From contig NZ_BJTG01000002.1 in the NCBI RefSeq assembly GCF_013340205.1, positions 186,001 through 250,000 of the forward strand: a DNA stretch of 64,000 nt, written 5' to 3'. The notes beneath the pieces were generated by a model. It was not told where the DNA came from, made no database searches, and worked only from the letters and a program-made list of their open reading frames with translations. The translations under genes and the position numbers were made by a program. Source of the stretch: Anaeromyxobacter diazotrophicus. GTDB taxonomy: Bacteria > Myxococcota > Myxococcia > Myxococcales > Anaeromyxobacteraceae. Below are positions 34,417 to 41,791 of the stretch, piece by piece; positions within the stretch are counted from its first letter, which is position 1; every line of letters starts with the position of its first letter.

Positions 34417-35592
34417 GTGGCAATCCCACATTGGCCGGACGGCGCCGCCTGGGCTGACGCCGCGCTGGGGCGCGCGGTCGCGCCGGGATGGTCTGCGCCG
34501 ACCGGCCCTTCGCCCAGCGTCGCGCGCCGCGTGCGGCGGCTGCAGCCGGTCGAAGGGCCCTGCCCCGACGCGCTCCCGTCGAGCCCGCGGCTCGTGGGAG
34601 GGCCGCTGTTCGTCGGCGGCGGCCCGCTCACCTACGTGTGCGGCGCGTGCGAGCGCGTGCTCTGCGACGGGATCCACGAGGGCGATCTGGAGGGCCTCCT
34701 GCTCCGCTGCGCCTGCGGCGCGGCGGGCCGGCTCTCGACGAGCGCCCCGGCGGTGGCGGTGGCGGCGCTGCGCGGGGCGCCCGCGCTGGCGGGAGGCGCG
34801 GCGACGGCGTGGTGTCCGCCCAGCTCCCCCGCCGCCTCCGGCGCGCCGGGAGGGGAGGGCGCGCTCCCGGGGCTGGGCGCGCGGGGGCACTGGGGCGCGA
34901 CGGGGACCGCGACCTCGGCGGCCGCGGCCGCGACCGCCAGCGCGGCCGCCGTCCCGCCCGCGCCCAGGGCGGCTCCGGCCGCGAAGGCGAAGGCGGTCCG
35001 CCCGCGGCGGTCGCGGAAGAACCCGAAGCGCGGGCAGGTCCTGCCCATGCCGCGCGCCACCCCCGAGCTGGTGGAGGAGTGGCAGGCGCGGCTCGAGCGC
35101 GGGGACGCCTCGGTGGCGCAGGTGCTCGCGCCCTGTCTCCTCGCCGAGGTGAGCGAGCTGTCCCGGGAGCTGGCGAGCGCCCAGCGCGAGCTGGCGCGGC
35201 TGGGGCTCGCGCTGGACGGGCGCTCAGCGCGCCAGCTGCGCGACGAGCTCGCGGAGCGCGGCGGCGTCGATGGGCTTGGCGAGCGTGGGGCGGGTGTTCC
35301 GCTCCAGAAAGGAAAGCGCGCGCGGCGTGAACGCGCCCCCCGTCATGAACGCGACCCGGGTGACGAGCTCGGGGCGGGCCAGCTCGATTTTCTCGAAAAG
35401 CTCGACCCCGTCGACGTCCGGCATCTGGAGGTCGAACAGGATGGCGTCCCAGGTCTCGCCCGCCTCGAGGCGGCGCAGCGCCTCGGCGGCGGAGGTGAGC
35501 GCGGTGACCTCGTGGTCCCGCTCCAGGAGCCGGCCGTAAGCCCGGACCAGGATCTCCTCGTCGTCGACCAGGAGCACGCGGCGGCGTCCTGA
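34417..35592 (+). CDS. Putative zinc-ribbon protein; 3' end overlaps kinase gene antisense
   Basis: The frame encodes up to 391 residues. The first 270 look plausible: a zinc-ribbon-like part (YVCGACERVLCDGIHEGD...LRCACG, residues 72-100), a long Ala/Pro-rich linker, a basic patch (RPRRSRKNPKRG) and a coiled coil (LVEEWQARLERGDASVAQVL...ELSRELASAQRELARL). The last 120 residues run antisense over the C-terminal receiver of the kinase gene (35224 onward) and look like a shadow frame. A frameshift near 35230, or a genuine readthrough overlap, could explain this. I do not recognise a family. The start is GTG 34417. Confidence 0.4.
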   Translation: MAIPHWPDGAAWADAALGRAVAPGWSAPTGPSPSVARRVRRLQPVEGPCPDALPSSPRLVGGPLFVGGGPLTYVCGACERVLCDGIHEGDLEGLLLRCACGAAGRLSTSAPAVAVAALRGAPALAGGAATAWCPPSSPAASGAPGGEGALPGLGARGHWGATGTATSAAAAATASAAAVPPAPRAAPAAKAKAVRPRRSRKNPKRGQVLPMPRATPELVEEWQARLERGDASVAQVLAPCLLAEVSELSRELASAQRELARLGLALDGRSARQLRDELAERGGVDGLGERGAGVPLQKGKRARRERAPRHERDPGDELGAGQLDFLEKLDPVDVRHLEVEQDGVPGLARLEAAQRLGGGGERGDLVVPLQEPAVSPDQDLLVVDQEHAAAS

Positions 35593-37437
35593 GGCCGGTG
35601 CGGCGGGCGCCGGCGACGCCTCGGCCGCCGCCGCCTCGGGCAGCACCACCCGCACCGTCGTCCCCCGGCGCGGCTCGCTCGCGACCTCGATGCGCCCGCG
35701 CGCCGCCTCCACCTGCGCGCGCGCGAAGGAGAGCCCGAGCCCCATCCCCTGGCCTGGCCCCTTGGTGGTGAAGAAGGGGTCGAACATCTGCGCGCGCACG
35801 TGCGGGCTCATGCCCGTGCCGGTGTCGGACACCTCGACCGACACCGCGCCCGCGGCCGCCGCGGCGGTCACCTTCACCTCGTGCTCGGAGACGGGCCCCT
35901 CGGGGATGGCCTGCGCCGCGTTCAGGATGAGGTGCAGGAACACCTTGCGGAGCGCCCCGGGGTGGGAGAGGACGGGCGGCAGCGCGTCGGGCACCTCGAG
36001 CGTCAGGCGCGCGCGGTGCACGACCTCGTGCCGCGCCACCGCGACCGCGGCCAGCACCTCCTCGCGCACGTCGCAGGGGACCGGCGCGCCGGCCGGGACG
36101 GGCCGCCCCACGGTCCGCAGCGCGTCCACCGTGTCGCGGATGCGCGCCACGCCCTGCCGCGTCTCCTCCAGCACCTCCAGCACCTGCTGGCGCGCGGCCG
36201 CGTCCTGGCCCGCCTGCGCCGGCGACGCCACGAGGTCCTGCACGAACCCGAGGTTGGTGGTGATCCAGGCGAGCGGGTTGTTGATCTCGTGCGCCACGCC
36301 GGCCGCCAGGGTGCCCACCGCGGCGAAGCGCTCGCTCCCGAGCGCGCGCTCGGCGGCGGCGCGCACCTCGGTCTCGTCCGTGATCGTGCCCGCCAGGCGC
36401 ACGGCGGCCCCGGCGGCGTCGCGGCCGGCCACCTTGCCGCGCAGGCGCAGCCAGCGCCAGCCGCCCGGCCCCTTCGCCCGGTACTCGATCTCGAGCCGGG
36501 GCGTGCGGCCCTGGACGTGGTCGCGGATCGCGCCCCAGGTCGCCGCCAGGTCGTCCGGGTGGATGGGCTGCTCCCACTCCGACACGGACACCGACCAGGC
36601 CGAGGGCGGCAGCCCCGGGAGCTCCGCCCAGCGCGTGTTCACCGCCAGGCGCTGGGCGGGGAGGTCCCAGTCCCACAGCGCGTGGGCGCCGCCCTCCAGC
36701 GCGAGCCGCAGCCGCTCGCCGCTCTCGGCGAACGACGACTCGGCCCGGTCGCGCTCGGCGACGGTCTCGAGGAGCTGGTCGAGGTCCTCGCCCGCGTCGC
36801 CGCCCGCCGCCAGCGGCGGCGCGAAGAGGTGGTTGCGGTGCGCCTCGCCCCGGCGGACGAGCACCGGGTGCGCGCGCACCAGGGCGCGCAGCGCCGCCGG
36901 CGCGAAGGTGCCGCGGTCGTAGCGCCACAGCGCGACGAACGGGTGATCGCGGCACAGCCGCTGGAGCATCTGCTCGTACTCGAGGAGGCGCTCCAGGGAA
37001 GGGCTCGGGTCGAGCAGCCAGCGCGCGTCGGCGCTCACGCGCAGGGCGCCGCCGCCCTCCTTCACCGACTGCTCCGCCTTCTCCGCGAGCAGCGGCTCCA
37101 CCTCGGCCGGGCGGAGCGGACCGGGGCGCAGGAAGTCGTCGCGATCGGTGACGAGCGCGAGCCGCCCCGAAGCCAGCGCCTCGCCGACGTCGACGCCCGC
37201 CCCGCGAAGGTGGGGCAGGATCGCCGTGGCGCCCTCGGCCTCGGCGAGGTGGACGCAGCGCTCGCCGCGCTCGAGCCCCACCTGGAGAAAGGCCGCCACG
37301 GCGGCGGCGGCCTCGCCAGGGGAGTCGAAGACGAGCGCGGCGTGGTCGCGCGGCGCCAGACGGCGCAGCTGATCGACGAGCTCCGGCCGTGGCTCCTCGG
37401 CCGTGCTCTCCACGTCGCCCCCCGGCGGCGGGATCAT
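35224..37437 (-). CDS. Hybrid histidine kinase (MEDS-PAS-HisKA-HATPase-REC)
   Basis: Encodes a 737-residue soluble hybrid kinase. Residues 18-200 resemble the MEDS sensory domain (RDHAALVFDSPGEAAAAVAAFLQVGLERGERCVH), the DcmR-type ligand sensor. A PAS domain with PAC follows (LALEGGAHALWDWDLPAQRLAVN, then RLAGTITDETE). The HisKA box is GVAHEINNPLAWITTNLGF, and the ATPase has HLILNAAQAIPEG, DTGTGMSP and GMGLGLSFARA. The C-terminal receiver (RVLLVDDEEILVRAYG...DLQMPDVDG...KPIDAAALREL) contains the phosphoacceptor Asp. The receiver is closely similar to the lone receiver encoded next at 37628. It probably forms a phosphorelay with it; output is unknown as neither has a DNA-binding domain. Confidence 0.88.
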   Translation of the reverse strand: MIPPPGGDVESTAEEPRPELVDQLRRLAPRDHAALVFDSPGEAAAAVAAFLQVGLERGERCVHLAEAEGATAILPHLRGAGVDVGEALASGRLALVTDRDDFLRPGPLRPAEVEPLLAEKAEQSVKEGGGALRVSADARWLLDPSPSLERLLEYEQMLQRLCRDHPFVALWRYDRGTFAPAALRALVRAHPVLVRRGEAHRNHLFAPPLAAGGDAGEDLDQLLETVAERDRAESSFAESGERLRLALEGGAHALWDWDLPAQRLAVNTRWAELPGLPPSAWSVSVSEWEQPIHPDDLAATWGAIRDHVQGRTPRLEIEYRAKGPGGWRWLRLRGKVAGRDAAGAAVRLAGTITDETEVRAAAERALGSERFAAVGTLAAGVAHEINNPLAWITTNLGFVQDLVASPAQAGQDAAARQQVLEVLEETRQGVARIRDTVDALRTVGRPVPAGAPVPCDVREEVLAAVAVARHEVVHRARLTLEVPDALPPVLSHPGALRKVFLHLILNAAQAIPEGPVSEHEVKVTAAAAAGAVSVEVSDTGTGMSPHVRAQMFDPFFTTKGPGQGMGLGLSFARAQVEAARGRIEVASEPRRGTTVRVVLPEAAAAEASPAPAAPASGRRRVLLVDDEEILVRAYGRLLERDHEVTALTSAAEALRRLEAGETWDAILFDLQMPDVDGVELFEKIELARPELVTRVAFMTGGAFTPRALSFLERNTRPTLAKPIDAAALRELVAQLAR

Positions 37438-37627
37438 GGACAGACTCCGTCCATGACTCGGGATTTCACCCCGCTCCCCATGGCGCGGAACGTCCTCCGA
37501 ACCCCACCATTGGTCAAGTGCCGAGGGCAGGTGAGGGCCGCGCGACCTGTGGTCTCAGGGGCGGGTAAACGGCCTGGGTGAGGAGGGCGAGTCGACGAGG
37601 ACCCGCACCGGAACGCGTACGCTCAGC

Positions 37628-38041
37628 TCAGCTCCGGGCGAAGGCGCAGCCGGCCGCGGCGGCGTAGCCGGCCGCGATCTGGCGCACGAGCGAGCGCAGC
37701 CCCTCCGGCTCCACCGGCTTCTGGGCGGTGGGGCGCGTGTTGCGCTCGAGGAACGACCGCGCACGAGGCGTGAAGGCGCCGCCGGTCACGAACGCCACGC
37801 GCGCGATGAGGTCGGGGCGGCTGCGGTTCAGGCGCTCGAAGAACTCGACCCCGTCGACCACCGGCATCTGCAGGTCGCACAGGATGACGTCCCAGGTCTC
37901 GCCCGAGGCGGCGCGGCGCAGCGCCTCCGCCGCCGAGGAGAGCGCCGTGATGTCGTGGTCACGGCCCAGGATCCGAGCGAAGGAGCGGATGAGCAGCTCC
38001 TCGTCGTCGATGATGAGCACACGATGTCGCGGCTCGCCCAT
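37628..38041 (-). CDS. Stand-alone receiver-domain response regulator
   Basis: Encodes a 137-residue CheY-like receiver without output domain: RVLIIDDEELLIRSFARIL, phosphoacceptor region DVILCDLQMPVVDG, and the conserved Lys in RPTAQKPVEP. It shares extended identity with the C-terminal receiver of the kinase 190 bp upstream, including VTGGAFTPRARSFLERNTRPT, which points to a local duplication. ATG 38041 follows a GAGGGG sequence and is preferred over the in-frame 38089 start. The 190 bp between it and the kinase (37438-37627) hold no gene I can support. Confidence 0.85.
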   Translation of the reverse strand: MGEPRHRVLIIDDEELLIRSFARILGRDHDITALSSAAEALRRAASGETWDVILCDLQMPVVDGVEFFERLNRSRPDLIARVAFVTGGAFTPRARSFLERNTRPTAQKPVEPEGLRSLVRQIAAGYAAAAGCAFARS

Positions 38042-38194
38042 GCTCCCCTCGGAGGATCGAGATCCCCGGAGCTGCCCGACGTGGGTCAACCAGATGGGTC
38101 GGCATTATCGGCTGACACCATCGGTGACGCAAGCTGGCGACCGCTCTCCCGCACGGGTGGCGAAATCGCGTGCGATCGAGCTGCCCTGAAAGGG

Positions 38195-38222
38195 GGCGAC
38201 CGGATGCCCGCGCGCCGGTCGG
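38195..38222 (-). terminator. Terminator-like hairpin after NikR gene
   Basis: GACCGG and CCGGTC arms near 38200 and 38216, read on the minus strand, are followed by CCCCCTTTC. It lies directly behind the NikR stop. Confidence 0.4.
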
Positions 38223-38226
38223 CGAG

Positions 38227-38646
38227 CTAGCGGAGGTCGTGGCCGGTCGTCGCCGGCACGAGCTTCCCGTACTTCACGCCCTTGGTCGCGACGAGCCCTT
38301 CGCCCATGCGCAGGACCTCGCCCGCGCCGCCGCGCAGCACGAGCACCTCGAGGCAGTTGTGCTCGTCCATGTGGACGTGGAGCGCTGAGACCACCGCCCG
38401 GTGGTTCTCGTGCTGGATGTGCGCGAGCTTCTGCGCCAGGCTCGAGGCGTCGTGGTCGTAGACGAGCGTCACCACCGCGACCTTCTCGTCCTCGCCGCTC
38501 GAGCGCGACCACTCGCGCTGCACGAGCGCGTCGCGGATGAGGTCGCGGATCGCCTCGGAGCGATTCTCGTACCCCTTCTCCGCGATGACCTCGTCGAACC
38601 GCGCGAGCAGCTCCTGCTCCAGCGAGATGCCGATGCGCTCGATCAT
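38227..38646 (-). CDS. nikR: Nickel-responsive regulator NikR
   Basis: Encodes a 139-residue ribbon-helix-helix repressor of the NikR family. The RHH part is RIGISLEQELLARFDEVIAEKGYENRSEAIRDLIRDAL (residues 4-41). The C-terminal ACT-like domain has the nickel ligands at His79, His90, His92 and Cys98 (HIQHE, LHVHMDEHNCLE), the same spacing as E. coli NikR His76, His87, His89 and Cys95. It should bind DNA when nickel is bound and repress nickel uptake genes, none of which lie in this window. The gene is divergent from the E2-like gene across a 94-bp spacer. Confidence 0.93.
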   Translation of the reverse strand: MIERIGISLEQELLARFDEVIAEKGYENRSEAIRDLIRDALVQREWSRSSGEDEKVAVVTLVYDHDASSLAQKLAHIQHENHRAVVSALHVHMDEHNCLEVLVLRGGAGEVLRMGEGLVATKGVKYGKLVPATTGHDLR

Positions 38647-38740
38647 GCCGCCCTTCTAACACGGCGGCGGGCGAGCGCCTCCGCAAGCCACCCCTGACGG
38701 GGCACTGCGCCGGCGGGCTCCAGCGCCGCATCCATTTCCC

Positions 38741-39135
38741 ATGGGAGTCGAGCTCGTCGAGACCGGCTTCACCCGCGCGCTCCGCGACCAGGCGATCGTC
38801 GACGCGCAGCTCCCCGCCGCCACCCGCTCGGTGAAGGCCGACGGCGTGCGCGGGTGGGTGTACCCGGTCCGCTCGCGGCTCGGCGACCTGTTCACCCTCT
38901 TCCTGTGGTTCGACGGCAGCGCCTACCAGACGGCAGCGCCTACCAGGTGAAGGTGCTCCAGCCCGCCCTCGACGTCGAGCGGCCGCACGCCTGCCACCTC
39001 TTCCCCGGCGGCCGCATCTGCCTCGGCGCGGAGCAGAGCGGCGGCGCGCCGACGCTGGAGTCGGCCTACGCGCGGAGCGTCGTCTGGGCCAACGGCTACA
39101 GCGTCTACCAGCGCGAGGGGGCGTTCCCCTTCTAG
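38741..39135 (+). pseudogene. E2-like (UBC-fold) gene disrupted by 17-bp tandem duplication
   Basis: The 5' part (38741 to about 38929) reads MGVELVETGFTRALRDQAIV and on to LFLWFDGSAYQ. The 3' part, in another frame, continues VKVLQPALDVERPHACHLFPGGRICLGAEQSGG and ends YSVYQREGAFPF. Removing one copy of the 17-bp tandem duplication at 38912-38945 joins them into a 125-residue protein with an E2-like core: PH near residue 76, the presumed catalytic Cys88 in GRICLG, and a final WANGYSVYQ helix. The frameshift stops the first frame at 38950. The gene is therefore broken as read, unless slippage or repeat contraction restores it. It lies upstream of the JAB-E1 gene in the same direction. Confidence 0.72.
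38912..38945. repeat. 17-bp perfect tandem duplication inside E2-like gene
   Basis: Two adjacent copies of GACGGCAGCGCCTACCA, first at 38912-38928 and second at 38929-38945. The 17-bp unit shifts the frame by +2. Loss of one copy restores a continuous reading frame. Confidence 0.95.
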
Positions 39136-39148
39136 GAGGCAGTGCCCG

Positions 39149-39343
39149 ATGGCCCAGCTCGATCTCGAACGGCTCCGGGCGGTGGTGCTCGACAACCGCC
39201 GCGGCGGCGACGCGCGGCCGCGGGAGCGGCGCCGCCAGGTCTTCGTCGACCCGAGCGGCCGCGTGCTCGTCGGCGACGACGTGGACGCGGACGGCGCGCG
39301 CCAGCTGTCCGAGGTGCACCAGGGCGTCTTCGCGGCGCCGTGA
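39149..39343 (+). CDS. 64-residue protein in ubiquitin-like operon
   Basis: Encodes MAQLDLERLRAVVLDNRRGG followed by a basic stretch and RRRQVFVDPSGRVLVGDDVDADGARQLSEV. I do not recognise it. It has a strong AGGAGG site that overlaps the E2-like gene's stop, and its own stop overlaps the JAB-E1 start as GTGA. The strand-turn-strand part could be a fragment of a beta-grasp or a small adaptor, but it lacks a C-terminal Gly-Gly, so a ubiquitin-like modifier is not supported. Its position between the E2-like and E1 genes suggests a role in the same conjugation system. Confidence 0.65.
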   Translation: MAQLDLERLRAVVLDNRRGGDARPRERRRQVFVDPSGRVLVGDDVDADGARQLSEVHQGVFAAP

Positions 39344-41178
39344 GCGGCGCCGCCTTCGCGATCGGCGACTGGGTGCTGCGCGCCCTGGAGCGCGACCTCG
39401 CCGCGCGGCCGCCCGAGCGCGGGGGCGCGCTGCTCGGTCCGCCCGGCCGGCCGCTCGTCACCTGCTACCTCGCCGACCCCGACGCCGCCTCCTCCCCGCG
39501 GAGCTGGGCCCCGTCGCGCGCGCTGGCGGCGCGCGTCCGGGAGGTCGAGCGCGCCGAGGGGCTCGAGCTGAAGGGGCTCGTCCACTCGCACCCGCCCGGC
39601 CTCGACGCGCCGTCCGCGCAGGACGCGCTGGAGCTGGCGGCCGGACTCCGCGCCAACGGGCACCTCGCGAGCTACCTCGCGCCCATCGTGAGCGAGGGCG
39701 CGCCGTCCGCGGGCGCGCGGCACGAGCTGCCGCTCGGCGCGTCCAAGCTCGGCTTCTACGCGGGGTGGCGCGCCGAGGGCCCCGCCCGCGTGGCGCCGGT
39801 GGCGGCGCGGGCCCTCCCGCTCCTGCGCGATCTGGAGCGCCTCCAGGGCGAGCTGGGCGGCGAGGCGCCGGAGGTGTTCGTGACGGACCTCGGCGCCGGG
39901 CCGGCGCCGGCCGGCCGGCTGGCGCTGCCCGGCCTGGAGCTCGTGCTGGTCGCGTCCGAGCAGTACCCGCACCTCCCGCCGGTCCTGCTCGCCACCTGCG
40001 AGGGGGGCCCGACCGAGCAGCTCGACCTCCGCTGGCCGCTGGCGCTGCCGGACGGCGAACGGCTACCCGCGGCGCTGCGGGAGCACCTCGCGCCGCCCGG
40101 CCCGTACCGGCGCGGCTTCGGGCCGGCCGGCGGCCCCGCCCTCACCGGAGACGAGGAGCGCGCGCGCCGGGCCGGGTTCACGCCCCGGTACCAGGCGGGC
40201 GATCCGGACGCCCGCGGCGCCGCGCTGGCGGCGCGGCTCCTGGCCCGGGGCGAGGGGCTCGTCTCGGCGGAGCTGCGCGGGCGGTGCGCGCTCGTCGCGG
40301 GCCTGGGCTCGGTGGGCTCGTACCTCGCCGAGCAGCTCGTGCGGGCGGGGGTGGGGGCGGTGGCGCTGGTGGACCCGGAGGCGGTCGAGCCGGAGAACCT
40401 GTCGCGGACGTGCTACGAGGCGGCCGACGTCGGCGCGCCCAAGGTCGAGGCGCTGGCGCGGCGGCTGCTCCGGGTCGCGCCCGCGCTCCGGTGCGAGGCA
40501 CGCGCGACCGCGGTGGAGGATCTCTCGCCCCTGGAGCTCGACGCGCTCGTGGGCGGGGCGGACGTGGTGCTGGCCGCGACCGACGACCCGGCCGCGCAGC
40601 GCGCGCTCGACCGCTTCGCCTACGCGCGGGGGCGGCCCGCGCTCTTCGTGGGCCTCTACGCGGGGGCGCGCGGCGGCGAGGTGATCGTGACGGTGCCCGA
40701 GCGGACTGCCTGTTACCTGTGCGCGACGCGCACCCGCCACCAGGCGGAGCGCGCGGCCGGCGCGGTCGCGCGGCCGGTCGACTACGGGACCGGGCGGCTG
40801 CAGGGCGAGGTGGCGCTGGCGGCCGACATCCAGCACGTGGCGAGCGCGGGCGTGAAGCTGGCGCTCTCGCTGCTGCTGCCGCCGGGCGGGCCGGCCGCGC
40901 TGGCGGGGTTCGCGGAGGAGCCCGTCGCCGCCGGCGCCTCGTACCTCACCCTCTCCACCGTGCCGCGCTACTGGTTCTACCCGGAGCTCTTCGGCGAGGT
41001 GCCGGGGCAGGGCGCCTACCAGGCGGTGTGGCTCACGCCGTCGCGCGACCCCGCCTGCCCGGTGTGCGGCGACCGCGCGGCGCGGGTGGACCCGCGGGAG
41101 GTCCCGCTGCGGGCGCCGTCGCGCGAGGCGGTGCTCGCCGCCCTCACCTCGCCGGCAGCTTCAGGCCCAGCTCGATGA
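39340..41178 (+). CDS. JAB-(E2-like)-E1 fusion, ubiquitin-like activating enzyme
   Basis: Encodes a 612-residue three-part protein starting at GTG 39340. Residues 5-140 are a JAB/MPN metallopeptidase: Glu27 in ERGGALLG, His82 and His84 in HSHPPG, and Asp95 in SAQD form the JAMM zinc site. Residues 175-250 show an E2/RWD-like strand pattern with LVLVASEQYPHLPPVLLATC (a YPxxPP signature). Residues 315-560 are a ThiF/MoeB E1 domain: GLGSVG nucleotide loop, DPEAVEPENLSR, and a zinc site from CYLC near 457 and CPVC near 580. Such a chain could adenylate, transfer and remove a ubiquitin-like modifier. The start overlaps the preceding stop. The end overlaps the convergent exonuclease gene by 35 bp. 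Confidence 0.85.
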   Translation: MSGAAFAIGDWVLRALERDLAARPPERGGALLGPPGRPLVTCYLADPDAASSPRSWAPSRALAARVREVERAEGLELKGLVHSHPPGLDAPSAQDALELAAGLRANGHLASYLAPIVSEGAPSAGARHELPLGASKLGFYAGWRAEGPARVAPVAARALPLLRDLERLQGELGGEAPEVFVTDLGAGPAPAGRLALPGLELVLVASEQYPHLPPVLLATCEGGPTEQLDLRWPLALPDGERLPAALREHLAPPGPYRRGFGPAGGPALTGDEERARRAGFTPRYQAGDPDARGAALAARLLARGEGLVSAELRGRCALVAGLGSVGSYLAEQLVRAGVGAVALVDPEAVEPENLSRTCYEAADVGAPKVEALARRLLRVAPALRCEARATAVEDLSPLELDALVGGADVVLAATDDPAAQRALDRFAYARGRPALFVGLYAGARGGEVIVTVPERTACYLCATRTRHQAERAAGAVARPVDYGTGRLQGEVALAADIQHVASAGVKLALSLLLPPGGPAALAGFAEEPVAAGASYLTLSTVPRYWFYPELFGEVPGQGAYQAVWLTPSRDPACPVCGDRAARVDPREVPLRAPSREAVLAALTSPAASGPAR

Positions 41179-41662
41179 GCTGCAGCATCACCCCGGCGTT
41201 GGCGCGGGCGTCGTTCACCGGATCGTGGTCGTGTGGCGTGCGGCGCAGGTGCTTCCAGGTCGCGTAGCCGTCCTTCACCATCCCGCAGTAGAGGTCGCCG
41301 ATGCGCCGGCCGCTCCAGCCGAACGGGTTCTTCCCGAGGTAGGCGTGGAAGTAGTAGTTGATGAACTGCCAGTCGAAGGCGAGGTTGTCGGAGCAGAAGA
41401 CCGGCCGGCCCTTCGAGACCTCCGCGATCCAGGCGGCGAAGCGCTCCATCACCGGCCCCGGCTCCTCGAAGCGCAGGTGCGCCTCCCGGCTCACCCCCGA
41501 GATCGCGAGCGCCTCGGGCAGGAACCGGTCGGAGATGGGCCGCACCTCGCCCTTGAACGCGAGCTCGAGCGACGGCTCCACCACCACCGCCCCGAACGAC
41601 ACCATCGAGTAGAGCGGCGGGACCGGCCCGTCCGCCTCGACGTCGACCACGATGAGCGACAT
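41144..41662 (-). CDS. DnaQ-like 3'-5' exonuclease
   Basis: Encodes a 172-residue DEDDh exonuclease. ExoI is the motif VVDVEADGP (residues 5-13). ExoII lies in VFCSDNLAFDWQFINYYF, and ExoIII in HDHDPVNDARANAGVM, with the terminal His-Asp pair (HDPVNDA) for metal binding. It could trim DNA or RNA; single-domain exonucleases of this type occur next to many genes and have no fixed partner. The open frame upstream of ATG 41662 has no coding character. It converges with the JAB-E1 gene. Confidence 0.85.
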   Translation of the reverse strand: MSLIVVDVEADGPVPPLYSMVSFGAVVVEPSLELAFKGEVRPISDRFLPEALAISGVSREAHLRFEEPGPVMERFAAWIAEVSKGRPVFCSDNLAFDWQFINYYFHAYLGKNPFGWSGRRIGDLYCGMVKDGYATWKHLRRTPHDHDPVNDARANAGVMLQLIELGLKLPAR

Positions 41663-41791
41663 GCGCCGATCATGGCACGCCCGGCCCGCGAGCGCTGGGG
41701 CCTCGTGCCCCGGAGGGGTCGAGGGGCGGCGCGGGGCGCGGCCGCCCGCCGGGCGTGCTAGGGAGATCGCTCCCCGCCCCCGAGGTGCCCC

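Noticed and set aside
39149-39343. The 64-residue protein as a ubiquitin-like modifier
   Set aside because: It is too short for a full beta-grasp fold and ends FAAP rather than Gly-Gly. Its operon position alone is not enough.
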